From Anseranas semipalmata (lineage: Eukaryota > Chordata > Aves > Anseriformes > Anseranatidae): a stretch of DNA of 64,000 nucleotides. The translations under genes were made by a program, and so were the position numbers. This document shows, in pieces, positions 36,770 through 48,070 of the stretch. The stretch lies in assembly GCA_013399115.1 (NCBI GenBank), contig VXAA01000173.1, positions 446,474 through 510,473 of the forward strand. The letters are read 5' to 3'. Under the pieces are notes generated by a model, which was given only the letters and a program-made list of their open reading frames with translations, searched no databases and was not told where the DNA came from. The stretch's first letter is position 1. Each line of letters opens with the position of its first letter.

Positions 36770-36925
36770 TCTGCATAGGGTTTAATGCCATTATCCTCCT
36801 CCTTTAGCTCAGATAAAAATTTAACGAGGACAAAATAAGCCCTGAATGAGGATATTTTCAAGGCTGTTTGAAGGTCTCTAATGAGAGCAGAGAACGATGC
36901 ATAATTGAACGTACAGCGAATACAC
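36770..36925. promoter_or_regulatory. Candidate element with POU-like site
   Basis: Short block containing the 13-mer ATGCATAATTGAA at 36897-36909, identical to 33966-33978. Also includes TTTAATGCC and CTAATGAGAG cores. No frame or repeat covers it. Confidence 0.3.
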
Positions 36926-37084
36926 GGCAGGATGCTAGGGCAGGGGAGGGGGAGGCTGGCCACCGGCTGAGCCCTGAGCCGTACCCCCCATATCCCCCCA
37001 TACCCTGCCTGTGCCACCCACCCTGTTGCTTTCCACCCCTCTGAGTTCACTGGTCCTAAAAAATGAACATTTTATTTTAAATCT

Positions 37085-37150
37085 AACAAAATCTGCATTG
37101 TCAAAGAGGGAAACTGAGACACGGAGGATTGAAGCAATGTTTTCAGGGTC
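37085..37150 (-). mobile_element. MIR-like SINE fragment
   Basis: GAGGGAAACTGAGACACGGA corresponds to the reverse complement of the MIR stretch around GTGCCTCAGTTTCC, and the bases after it keep the expected order for about 25 bp. Only the central part is recognisable. Match is by eye. Confidence 0.4.
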
Positions 37151-37994
37151 AGTGATGTCCATCAATGCCATAACTCCAAAGCAGAGGTGGTGCTTTATTG
37201 GGATTTTTTTTCCAAGTTATTTCTCAGGATTATCTCACCTTCACCCCAGCTGCTGGGGCTCAGCACCCAGGCACGGAGTAAATCACAGGTCTGGTGTCAT
37301 TTTCTGAAAGGATAATAGTTTTCTCTTGGGATATTTATTCCCTTTCACTCTTATTTGACAGACAAATCACATCATCCCAGGATTTCCCCCATGAACTTCT
37401 GGGTAACTAACATGTCCCAGTGGATTTATTTGGCTATCAAACCAGTTTTATTTGGGGGCATGCAGAATTTTGGGCCCACGTGCTGTCTTTTTGTGTTGGG
37501 CTGAGATTCATCACAGGGATTTGCATTCCCTGGATTGCCTGGTTTTAGTTACACTTTCAATAAAAATAGGACAGTGATGGGCATGGGGATGTGCCTCCCA
37601 CTGCAGTTTCCCAGGCTATGAAATGAAGCTGGAAATGACTTTCCACCTCGGACGTCCCATTGAAAGCCAAATGGCATAGGTGACGTCCCAGGAGGTGACC
37701 TCATGAGCAGGGCATTCTGCAGCTGCAAAGAGCCTGTTGTCCCTCGGAAAACCCAGGAATTAAGCAATTTGGGGTGGTCTCGTGAAAAGACCTGTGAAGA
37801 ATGAAGGGTTTCCAGAGTATTATGTAAAATTATGTCATGACAATCAGCACATGTTGGCTTGGCTGTGCCAGCTGCTCTCAGCGGCTGCACATCTTATCAG
37901 TTTTCACTTAAATACAACAGGCACTTTGGAGACAACACCATTTGCTGTGCTGTACATAGCTGGATGCTTTCCGGTGGTAGAAAAGCAAAATACT
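37151..37994. other. Unique non-coding DNA
   Basis: No gene or repeat recognised between the two MIR-like fragments. Confidence 0.5.
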
Positions 37995-38125
37995 CTAATG
38001 GCTCTCAGATGCTTTACAGACCTTAATAACTTCAGGCTCACAACAACTCTGCACAAAATAAGAGCTGTAATTGTCCCCATTTTAAGGTAGAAGAATGGGT
38101 ACGCATGCATTAAATGACTGGCTAA
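37995..38125 (-). mobile_element. MIR-like SINE fragment (central and 3' part)
   Basis: On the minus strand the order is AAAATGGGGACAATTA, then GTTGTTGTGAGCCTGAAG, then GTCTGTAAAGCATC. This is the same order and spacing as the MIR consensus from the end of the core to the 3' part. It is the clearest MIR match in the window. The open frames 37782-38090 (+) and 37904-38203 (-) overlap it and are not genes. Confidence 0.6.
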
Positions 38126-39114
38126 GTAAAGTCTTATCAGGAGATGTGGTAGGCTCTCCATTACTTGATGTCTCAATAGCAAGACTGGATCTCTTTCTAT
38201 CAATCATACACCATCTCCTCCAGGAAGAAGTGGCTGCGAAAAAAATAAAAAATAAAAAAATAAAATAAAAAAGGTTCTTCTTTGTCCCTCCTTCCCTTTC
38301 TTTAAAAGCATGTCTTTTCCACTGAAAAATGGGAAAAGTTCCCTTTTTGTCAAGCAGCTCTGGCCAGAAGTTATGGGGATGAGCAGCAGGGAGTGCAGAG
38401 CCAAGGAGTAACAGGGAAGAAAACAGCAGCAAGGCAATGGGGCTTGGTCGCAGTTTTCTCAGGCACATAGCTGGGGCAGGAGGGATGGGGCAGATCTGCA
38501 GACATGGAGCTGCAAACCCCATATTCAGGCCCTGCTGGAAATACCTGCTCCATTTGTGTCACGTATAGATCAGTTTGCAATATCTGCCACTCAAAGGTGT
38601 TGAGCAAGTTTACCTACTGCCTGTGGCACTGAAAGTCCCACCAGGAGAACCAGCTGTCCCCTCTGCCCATATCCATCAAGAAAGCAAACCATCCACCCTT
38701 TTTATTTCCCCCTGGATAAAGAAGATGTCCTTTTGACACATGGGTATCTCTGACCAGAGGATTAGATGGAGCAGTACCAGCAAAATGAAGCATGAGGCAA
38801 ACAAGTCGTTCCTCTCCCAAATCATTCGGCATGGAGTAGGGAGGCTGGGAGACATTACAGCAGGGCACATAAATCATGGCATTAATTACGTATTCAGCCA
38901 AGGTTGCCAAGGTTTTCTGTTTGCAAATTGCCTGCAAACAGATTGAAAAAGTCCCCGCCATATTCCTCGTTTGAAAATATTTGCAAATTTCTTCACGGTC
39001 TGAGGATCAATTCGAGTTGAAAATGTGATTATGGAATCTACAATTCACATCCGCGCCATTCCCGCTGACCCAGCCATGGCCTTTTGATGTTTCTGCACCA
39101 TAAATATGCAACGA
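38126..39114. other. Unique non-coding DNA
   Basis: Contains an A-rich simple tract (38239-38272), which gives the phenylalanine-rich minus-strand frames there. Nothing else recognised. Confidence 0.55.
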
Positions 39115-39400
39115 AGAAGTCAGAAAGTCACAGTTTTAAGGCCAGAAGGAAACAAAATCATCTAGTTTGACTTCCAAAAGGTTTTCCTCTGGTGAGTGCT
39201 GCTGTGAGCCTAATAAACTACCCACTAGAGCAACTTTTAGAAAAACTCAGTGCCTTGATCCAGCACCTTGAAGTAGTGAAGAATTTACCGCTTTCTTCAG
39301 TTAGCTGAGCCAGGGCTTAATTACCCTTGCTGTTTAATTTGTATCTGAACATTTCTAATTTACATTCAGCTCTTGTTGCGCCTTTGCTAAAGATCCCTTG
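39115..39400 (-). mobile_element. Ancient CR1/L3-type LINE fragment
   Basis: On the + strand it reads as the reverse complement of an old CR1-clade 3' region: CAGTTTTAAGGCCAGAAGG, then AATCATCTAGTTTGACTTCC, then a run ending CTTGTTGCGCCTTTGCTAA. Order and spacing match the sauropsid CR1 families I know from turtles and crocodilians. It holds no reverse transcriptase coding sequence, only the 3' part. Diverged, so it predates the bird radiation. Confidence 0.7.
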
Positions 39401-39699
39401 GCTCTCCGAAGCTTCTCCCGGAGTGTCTGCTGATAGACCAACAATTACCGCAGCTGCCTCGTCCGCGGCTTCAAGTGCGGCACTTGGAGCTTGCAGAGCT
39501 GGACCCTTCGCTCGCAGTTTGGGCTGCGGCTGGTTCTGAACCAGCCAAGCCTGGACTCAAAGCAACGGGGCATGTCTGTGAGAACTGGGAATTTTGCAGT
39601 CAGGGAGACGTTTTGAAACGCTCCCAGCGGGGAAGATTTGAAGGAAAAGTTTGCTTTCCGGGAGAATTCACACTAGCGAAGCTCGACTGGCTGTTCAAG
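39401..39699 (+). other. Possible exon with splice donor
   Basis: A CpG-containing segment with a frame open on the + strand (39475-39750, GTG start, so really open rather than initiated) and a near-consensus splice donor AAG|GTGAGT at 39699/39700. It lies directly beside an old CR1 fragment. No protein family is recognised. It could be an exon of a non-coding RNA or a chance donor in GC-richer DNA; no acceptor is evident upstream. Confidence 0.15.
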
Positions 39700-40729
39700 G
39701 TGAGTGAGCACAAAAGGGTCAGGCTGAAGCTGTCTTTTGAATTAGAATAAATTATCCTCTTTCACATGCCTCCTTAATGGCTCTCCTCTGCCATGCTCCA
39801 TACCGAATACCTCGCTCTGACCACATGCAGCTAGGAGGTGAGCTGAGACTTCTCCTAATGATCGGCTTATTACATCTATGAATTATGCACGCAGCTAGTT
39901 TATGCAAAACAAGCCGGTTATTATTATTAAAATCCTGACAACAGCTAAGCAGCTGGTGTCTCACTGTCTATCATGCCTTGACTCCTGTTTAACATGCTGA
40001 CCAATATTGCCTCCCTGTTACTTTTGGCTCCTCCATCTGTCTGCTTATACCTACCTGTTGGGTTTGTCTCGGGCACCTTTCATTCTGAGCTTGTCCAATA
40101 TCTAGCAGGAGATGGTCTTGCCTAACAAATGGGGCTACAAATGGGGAACAAAGTATGTATTAAAACTTCTTGCAAACTTTGGATTCAAGGCACTTAAAGG
40201 TCTTTGCTAAGCTCACAGTGCAGAAGTGCCAGGTGCTGCACAAACCTATGTATCTGGTCCTTACACCAATGAATTTGCAGTCCAAATTGTTGCCTTTTCT
40301 GCTAGGTTTCTGCTGGCTTATCTCATCCGTCTTTCTCATCTTGCCTGGGAGACACTGAACATGCTCAAAGCACACATTGTGCCTGCACCATGCTCTCCCA
40401 GAGAAATGCGTGAGGCCCAAGCCTTGCAGGAACTTCTAAATGCTGGTGTTTTCCAAATATTATTAAATATGAATATTCAAGGAAATTTGTTTTTCACTGT
40501 TTGCTTGGCTCTGCTTAGTGCACACTCGGGTTTTAAATGAGAGCTGAAAGTGTGCAAGACAGAGAGAGATGAGAAGAAGGTGGTGGGAGACAAACATCCA
40601 GTCCTATGAGAAACTTGTTTGAAGCTTTGGTCTTCTTCTTCTCAACTTCCCACATGGTTGCATACGAGCAGCCCATTGAGGAACCTATGGATGGACTGAA
40701 TGTAGGGGCCTCTGACACTTTGGTAACCA
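39700..40729. other. Unique non-coding DNA
   Basis: No gene recognised. Part of 40140-40260 is loosely like an old SINE, but I could not align it well enough to call. Confidence 0.45.
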
Positions 40730-41110
40730 TGTGTTTCATTTATCTGTCACTTTTGTTTACTCTCATTTGTATACTTAACTAATTTGACTTGACACAATAA
40801 GGGCATGACCATAAGAAGCAAAAGACATTGCTTAAATATTTCATGTAATTCTTTAAAAAAAGCGTGTGACAGTAAAGTACTGGATCCTTTGTCCTGCTCA
40901 TTTTTATTAGGAAGAAAGGAGTTTGGGGGAAAATAGCCATCATTATATCAGATTATGCATGAATGCATAATAAAACTCCTAAAGATATGTGAAATATTGG
41001 TGCATTCACTAATGGGAATTGATTCAGAATTTTATTCATTTTTAACAAGATTTAATGAAGTTTCCTTGTATGTTTCTCCCTGTGGTTCATTATTCCATTA
41101 AGTGCCATTT
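40730..41110. promoter_or_regulatory. AT-rich block with POU dimer element
   Basis: Contains a perfect 20-bp inverted repeat ATTATGCATGAATGCATAAT at 40952-40971. Its centre ATGCAT-GA-ATGCAT (40955-40968) has the geometry of the POU-factor MORE dimer site with a 2-bp spacer. The rest is AT-rich without simple repeats or open frames. The symmetry and match are direct; occupancy by a POU factor is inferred. Confidence 0.4.
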
Positions 41111-41684
41111 AATCTGGATGATGTGTGTAGAAGATAACAGCTTCCGATGGGTTTTGTTTAACAAACTCCTCGCCGGCTCTCCCATGGGTTGAGAAGAAGT
41201 GACAGGTCCCATCCCAGCATGGGGGCCACCATGGCTGCCTCCACTGGAGTTGCATGAAAGATAGATGGGATCAGCTGGGAGTCGACTGGTTTTGGCAGAT
41301 GCACTCCTTGCTGATGGGTTTGGAGCGGGATTAACAATTTAAAGCACAGCTCTCCCCTGCATTTAGCATCTTTGGCTCTCATTAGCAGCATGCACTCATG
41401 CCGCTGAAAATCTAGTTTTAGAAATATAGCAATCTGGATTGAAAGATTTCCCATCGTATTTTGGGTTGTTCCCCAGTTTTGCTCCTTGGGGTACTTTTCA
41501 AGCCATGTTGCAGGCTCCTATGGCTCATGGTCAACTCCCTCTGCCTGCCCTTGACCAAGCGCTGTCTGCAGCTGCCACCATCCCGGCTGCGGGGTTAGGT
41601 CTGTCCTCACCTCGTCCCTTCTGCCGGCTAATCAAGTTTAATCTTCAAAGGAGTTCGCCTTGTTCTGAACCAAATTGCTTTGCC
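41111..41684. other. Unique non-coding DNA, possible CR1 scrap
   Basis: Mostly unrecognised. ATGGCTCATGGTCAACTC at about 41519-41536 resembles a short piece of CR1 sequence in reverse complement, but the flanks do not align, so I do not call it. Confidence 0.4.
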
Positions 41685-42080
41685 GGTTAAGATCTTTCTT
41701 TTTTCTCCAAGCCTAAATTTAGCTGTTGCTCAATGATGGCCTTTAACTTAAGCCATTATTTCCTCCCCTAGTGTTTTCTTCTCTGACATATTTATAGAGA
41801 GCAGCCAGGTCCCCTCTCTGTCTTTGCTTAGGTAGGCTAAAGGAGCCCCGCTCTGCTCCTTCCCTCTCCTGAGATTGCTCTCCATTTTCAAGGACAATGT
41901 AGTTGCTCTTTTTAGCAGCCGTTCCGGGGCCAGTTCAGCCTTTTTCAATAGCGGTTATTAAAACTGTACAGAGCATTTCCGAGGCAATCACACCTGAGTC
42001 TCGCACGCTAACAGGAATACCTCCTCATCTCAGCCAGAAATATCTTCCATTCAAGGTATACATGGAAGAATATACTTCAA
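41685..42080 (-). mobile_element. Ancient CR1/L3-type LINE fragment
   Basis: Reverse complement of a CR1-clade LINE region lying upstream of the 3' end: CCAAGCCTAAATTTAGCTG, then TTTATAGAGAGCAGCCAGG, then TTAGGTAGGCTAAAGGAGCC, then GAGATTGCTCTCCATTTTC, each in the order expected. It partly overlaps, in consensus terms, the fragment at 39115-39400, so the two are separate insertions rather than halves of one. Confidence 0.6.
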
Positions 42081-42529
42081 GCATTTAAGGGCAGCAAGTG
42101 TGTGTGTGTGTGTGGCCATCCCATACAATGGCCACCCAAAATTCAAGCAGTACTCAAGGAGTACAGGTCCACCAGACAGGTCCATGCCTCACCTGGCACA
42201 CAGGATAAGCAAATATCATGGTCCAAGCTGTCTCCTCAGTTCAGCTTCCCCAAGCCATGCTTAATTTGCCCATTTCAACTCCCTGTGTAACCCTTCATCT
42301 ATAACTACAAAGATTTCAGCACACACCTTGCGCAAAGCTGCTCAGAAGGATGCTACTGGTGCTGCCGGTTCCCAGCACTGCCAGAATAAAACTAGTAGGG
42401 CCGGCCGCCTGTTGTGTCTTGAATACGAATTCAGCAGAATGCAAGCCATTTAAATGCAAAAGTTAATTGGAAATGCTGAATGACTGCAGCCATGGGGGTG
42501 CTAGAAAACCTGCCACCAAATTGCTTTAG
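42081..42529. other. Unique non-coding DNA
   Basis: Begins with a GT dinucleotide run (42098-42114). Nothing else recognised. Confidence 0.5.
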
Positions 42530-42640
42530 GTGAGTCGGACCCTGCCACGTGGTCTGTGGCAGAGCCAGCAACAGAATCGAGACATCCAGAGGACTGCGTT
42601 AGGCTCTGTGCCACCATCACCCACGCACCGAAACTTAAAA
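42530..42640 (-). mobile_element. Possible MIR-like SINE fragment
   Basis: GTGGCAGAGCCAGCAACAGA, followed about 25 bp later by GTTAGGCTCTGTGCCACCA, has the order of the reverse-complemented MIR 5' half (tRNA-derived head and start of core). The match is weak and only by eye. Confidence 0.35.
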
Positions 42641-43324
42641 GCAATGTTTAAGGGCACTTTTATCCCCATGGAGAACCCTGGTTCCATGTAACGTTATGGC
42701 TGGTGACACATATTGCATTCAGCAACCTCACGTCACCCTGACCAAAAATGACCTGACACATCCCCACCCTGGCAGGTGCTTGTTTTGTATTGCGGTGAGC
42801 TGCTAGAATAAAGGAAAATCAATATAATGCAAAATAAAGGCCTTTGGAAAAAAGAAGGTGAGCCATGACTCACTTTATTTTAAAGCATTTGCCCACACCC
42901 CTTCTGTCTAACCTGCTGGCACATGTGAGCCAGAGAGCAGCACTGGATCCCGTCCAGTAATTACAGTGATCAGGAGAATTGAAATGTTTTGCAAAGCTCA
43001 CTTGGTTTTTATAGGTGAGCTGCAGAACAAGACAACTTGGAAGTCTCCTTGCCTTTAACAAAGATGCCGTTTCATTATTCAAATGAGCAGGTACCATATA
43101 GCGGTGATTGCACAGCTGGTATCTGCTTTTCTCTGTAACTTGAATTCTTTAGGGGGTTCTTGCTGTCTGATATCGAGGGAAATGGGAATAACAAGGCAGG
43201 TGATTGCTCCTCAGGTGGGCTATGCTTGGTAGATGTGATGTCCCCCTCCTGATTGCTTTCACATACCATGCTGTAGGTATTTGGGTTGCACTGATGGCTG
43301 GGCTCTCTAAAATGCCTTGCAGGA
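42641..43324. other. Unique non-coding DNA
   Basis: No gene, repeat or notable site recognised. Confidence 0.5.
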
Positions 43325-43440
43325 GGTCGGTAGTGCTAAGCAAATGGGGAAACTGAGGCAGGGAGAAATTAACTGATATTTGGAGCTTACCCAACCAGGA
43401 GGCTGGACAAGGGACTCTCAGGTATGTTGGTCTTGGCTTG
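43325..43440 (-). mobile_element. Possible MIR-like SINE fragment
   Basis: GGGGAAACTGAGGCAGGGAG and the following AAATTAACTGATATTTGG-AGCTTACCC keep the order of reverse-complemented MIR core sequence. The right half is poorly matched. Confidence 0.4.
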
Positions 43441-43589
43441 CAAGGTCTGTCTAGGATGGAAGCAGTGTTGGTGGATTTGCATCTCTCTGCCTGCCCTCGC
43501 CTCTTTATTAAGTAGCGCCATGCCAGCACCAAGAAAAAAAAAAAAAGAGGGGGAAAAAATGAAAAGAAAAAGAAATGTTATTTAGAGGG

Positions 43590-44580
43590 AAAAGCATTTT
43601 AAAAGAATCACTTCTTCTCCTTAAGTAACGACAGCGGAGTCTGAATCCTGCTCATCATTTCAAACTGCTGACTCATTTACCACTTGAAATGAATTGAGGG
43701 CTGTTAAAGGTTTTATAGAAGATTTCATTAAATATGTATTGAGCCGGCTTAAGATGGAAATTGTTATAAAAGCTGGCATCGGCTCAAAGAGCCAAATGTT
43801 TCAGTTTATTACAGAGATATTTTACTCCTGCCTCTGGCCTGCACCCCGTTTTGGCCGCCAAAATGCTGCGGCTCCCACTGTGCACCCAGCGGGGCCCTTG
43901 GCACCACAGGGATTTCACCATCCAAACCAACGGGACTTGGCTGATGCGCACCAGCATGCGGGCAGCGATGGGGTAAGCCCCCCCCCGTGTCGCCCAAGAG
44001 GGAATGGGGAGAGCCCAGCTGCATGTGTGAGCTTCTAGCCTGGCATGAAGACTATGATAGACACCCTTTAAATGCTATTTCTAGACTCAGTGTTACATAT
44101 CACACCAGCTCTGAGCATTCTCCTAGGTTTTGGGATCCTCCCTAAACTTACAGATGGGCCAGGGGCACGTGGCGGTGCCCAGCTCCCAGGTTTAGTTTCT
44201 GCTTTGCAGACTTGAGGACCCCACATGCAGCTGCCTTCACCCTTGGCTGGTCCCAGCCCGCGCGCCCTGCTCCTGCCTCTGCAGCTGGAGGAGGGAAGGG
44301 GAAGGCTCGCTGAGCAGCAGCTTGCCGTGGAGGAAGGCAGCCGAATAGAGGTGTGCGAATGGTTTGTCAAGATCAGGGCAACATTAATGTTCCCCCAGGC
44401 TAAGCACAGATGTGTTTTCACTATAACACGATCTCGACAATTAAAACAACTGTACCTGCATTTATCATATTGATGGGATGAAACATGCTCGGTTGCACTG
44501 AGGCATTCTGCGAGTGCATTATTCATGGGGCCTAATACATCACACAACTATTTTCATCTTGCTTTGTAAATGTATATGGA
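43590..44580. promoter_or_regulatory. Candidate regulatory interval
   Basis: Two AT-rich subblocks (about 43660-43820 and 44340-44580) with homeodomain and GATA-like cores flank a GC-richer stretch. The second includes AACATTAATGTT (a perfect 12-bp palindrome at about 44380) and GTGCATTATTCATGG. No coding frame is convincing. Inference from composition only. Confidence 0.25.
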
Positions 44581-47500
44581 AAGAGAGGGGCTGTTGGAAG
44601 ACAAGGAGAAAAGCCTGGCGAGACGTCCTTAGCACAACTGGCAGCAATACGGTGCCTATCCATCTGCCAGTGGTGGGGAGGCTGTGGCATTTATCAGAGC
44701 CAGAATGTTTTATCTCATGTCAAAGTGAGAAATTCAGCAAGATGGAGATCTTTCTTTCCCCATTGTCCCCCATTAGCAAGAAGCTTTAAGGACCATTCAC
44801 CATAACAATGGATGTAACTAAGCTGCACATCCCCCAGGCACAGATACACCCTCTAAACCCAGTGTGACTACATACTATCCTACCCAATCCTTCCATCTCT
44901 TGTGCTGCTTCTTACACACATGGTCCTGTGCCCATTTTAGTCCACAGAGGCTTCAAACAGCTCTCCCAGCTGCAGGGACTCGTAGGCTGAAGGTTTTCTC
45001 AGCCATGAGCAACAAGGCTTTTCACTGTGAGACACTGCAGGGCTGCCCCATCGATAACATTATGTTTTAGTCTGGGTTCTTGTGACTTTGCTGTGCAAGC
45101 TATGTGGCAATCCGCTTCCACTTGAGCTCTGCTTTAGGATCACTTCATGGTTAAATCCAGGCATGGACCAGAGTCAAGTGCATACCCTTGTCCCCGCACT
45201 AGGGGTATGAGACTCGAGCTGTATGCAGGCCATTGGGTGTCACTTGGCTCCAAAGATTTGGGGACACTTTGTTTAGGAAGAGCTAGAGCCAACGCAATTG
45301 TTAAAAGGTGAGGGTGAAGGTGCCTCTGCCAGATCTCCTGTGCCTGAGCCTTGAAATGTCGCACTTGGAAATGCACCATGATGGTGATGCATTCATTTCC
45401 TTCTTGCATCTGCTTCTCTCTTAAAAACCCCAAGAATGGGAGAAAAAAAAAAAAAAAACATATACACAGATAGGTGAGAAAGAAGCTGGCAGAGGATTCC
45501 CTGCTGCAAACAACTGGCAGGGTCACACCAGGGCAGCAGGCAGGTGTGACAGCCTCCTCTTTCAGGAGAAGACTGTGAGGGAAGTGGGTGCCAGCTGTAA
45601 CCCATATGCTTCACGTTGGGTTTCTGCACAGGGCTGACATCTCCCCAGGGCTGCCTTAACACCTCTCTTACCCACACTATGTTCTGCATCCTTCCTAAGA
45701 CCCAGTTGCTGAAGCTCCAGCTGTTTAAATCCCCCTCAATTCGCTCTTTTTGGTTGGCAAAAAGACACCCAGGCTCTTAGCAAGCTGGTGGCACTCACCG
45801 ATGGTTGCAAAGCCAGCGCTGGCTCATCAGCTGCTCTAAATAACCCCTTCTCTCCTAAAAAAAATGAACCAAAGCAGGCAGAATTACACCAGAAAGGGGA
45901 ATATTGTGCAAACTCCCCCAATATATTTGTTTTCTCCCTGCTGGCAATGACCCGTGCACCAGAGCCAGGTTCATTACCGACAGCCCTCGAAGCAGCCGGC
46001 GATTAGGGATGCTTGCGGCTGCTTCGCTCAGATGGAGACAGTTGTTTTTAAAAGAGGAACAAAATAAGTTGCTTCACCTTTGCTGAACCTGATTGCTTTG
46101 CAGTGGAAAGAGGCAAGCTGAGCTGTTTGAGTTCCCACTTATTGAACTCTTTTGATTTTTCTTGGACATCTACCTGGAACATTAAGTATACTTTCTCCTT
46201 TCCCTATAGTCCAGTTAATGCAACAAAACATGAGAAGCCTTCAGCTTCTATTAGAGGAGAAAAAACCTTCAGCTTGCAATAGGAAAAGAAAATGTTCCTC
46301 TTCCCAGGAAAGGTAGAAGAATTTACCAGCAACATGTTCAAAGATGCCACAAAAGGTAGCAGTGGCTCCCTGGATGGAAAGAGCAGGTTTGAGGGTGGTT
46401 GCTGGGATTTTTTGGGAGTGAAATGCTCAAATGTCAGCCACACTAGATAAAAGAAAATGATGATTTTGGCTGCTTCTTTCACTTTCCTTGTTCACAAAGT
46501 AGGAATGAGGATGGGATATGAGATTTCACTGTGCTCTGGGATTTGCTGCAGTTGTTATCTCTCAGGTAGGAAACACTGACCATGGCAAATCAAGTCTGCT
46601 TGCTGTCCCCTCCTTGGTGACTGGAGCATTTGGCAGGTGACACCAGCCCCCTCCCACTTGTGACCCTCTCTGACCTTCAAGATCATCCTGGGGGCAAGTG
46701 GGGACTCTGGCATCCTTCAAGGCTCACCCCACTGTGGGAACATCCCCACCAGCATCTATGGTGATGGATACTTCAGCCAGCAGAGGGGTTTTGAGGTTGC
46801 TGAAGGGTGTTGGGAATCTGCACGAGGCTTTGGTGACAGCCATAATGGTTTCAGCAGCAGTGAGAAAAGGTCTTCAGTGGCTGCCAAATCTGCAGAAGCA
46901 TTACTGGGTGGTGGCAGGAGCAAGGTGTGAGGACCATAAAGAAATGCAATGCAGGAGAAGGGCAGAGCAGACAGCCAAGGGGCTGTCCCCTTGCATAGCA
47001 AGCCTTGCGTGATAGGAAGGATAAATATCCCATGAGCTGGCCACCTTATATCTCCAAGGCTGCAAAGAGAGCCTCGGACCTTTCCTTAGAAATCCTTTTA
47101 AAACCTGAGCACCTAAGCAAGTGTGTGGGGTCTAATAGCAGATATCCTCACCATGAAAGCCATTAGGCCTTTCTAATGCCACTTTGGGAGGGAAAGGAAA
47201 GTGCCGTGGCAGCAGTCAGCTCCCGGGATCTAACAAAATGTGGCACAAAAAAGCATTTGCCTTAATATCTTCCCATTTCATCTGACTAACGCCCAGCCAG
47301 CAGCAGGCTGCTCTGCCCATGGATTCAGCGATGGCTCATTACATATGCTGGAGCCCGATGCGGACGGGGCCATATCCGAGCCCTTCTGCCCTCTGGCAGT
47401 GCCCACGGGGGGAGCACACTGCTGGAGGGGAAATCCTGGCAGGGACCCAGAGAGGCCATAACATTTCCGATACAACTCACTCTTCCTTGCATCGTCTTCT

Positions 47501-47759
47501 TTCTCCGCATCCCTGCAGTACAGCTGTACTCAAGCCCAGCAGCTCGCCCTGGAAATAGGTGCAAGAGGGAACGTTTGGGCAAAAAGCACTTTTATCCCCA
47601 TGTTTTGCACACACTCAGATGACATAATGAACTCAGGTGTAAAAGCAAGTTAGAGCAGACCATGGTACCCCCCTCAGCCAATCCACGGCTGCCAGCTGAT
47701 CTTGCAGGTCTGCGTTTAGCTCAGCCTTAATTTCTAGGAAACTGGGCTTATTATTTTCT
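44581..47759. other. Unique non-coding DNA
   Basis: No gene recognised. An A-tract lies at about 45439-45457. Minus-strand frames across it (45140-45689) have phenylalanine-rich stretches from that tract. Confidence 0.5.
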
Positions 47760-48070
47760 GTTTCACTCTCATGTCTCTTTAAGGCTGTCCTCTCTCATTG
47801 ATGAAGGAGAATAAACCAAGTCACCCTTCTCTTTTTCTTAGATCCCAGTCTATATTTATAGCCACAGCCCCGAGCAGGAATGAGCAACCTCTTCCTCGGG
47901 GCTGTCCCTGCTCACTTCCCTTAACCTCATCCCACACGGGTCAGCTTGTAAAGCTTTTCTCATGGCAGCAGCTCTTCTCTGGAGCCCTTCCAGTCTCCCC
48001 AGAGACATTTCTTTTCATTCTGTGGCAAACAAGCCACGGTTTTGCAAAACTGAACCACCACAGCCAGCTA
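47760..48070 (-). mobile_element. Possible ancient CR1/L3 LINE fragment
   Basis: AACCAAGTCACCCTTCTC, and about 150 bp later GCTCTTCTCTGGAGCCCTTC and CATTCTGTGGCAAACAAGCC, resemble pieces of a reverse-complemented CR1-clade LINE in the right order, with slightly too much spacing. I would accept it only after alignment. Confidence 0.35.

Noticed and set aside
41500..41545. Short CR1-like piece near ATGGCTCATGGTCAACTC
   Set aside because: Too short, and flanking bases do not follow CR1 order.
44110..44220. Possible MIR-like stretch around ACTTACAGATGGGCC
   Set aside because: Only about 15 bases resemble the consensus; no ordered second block.
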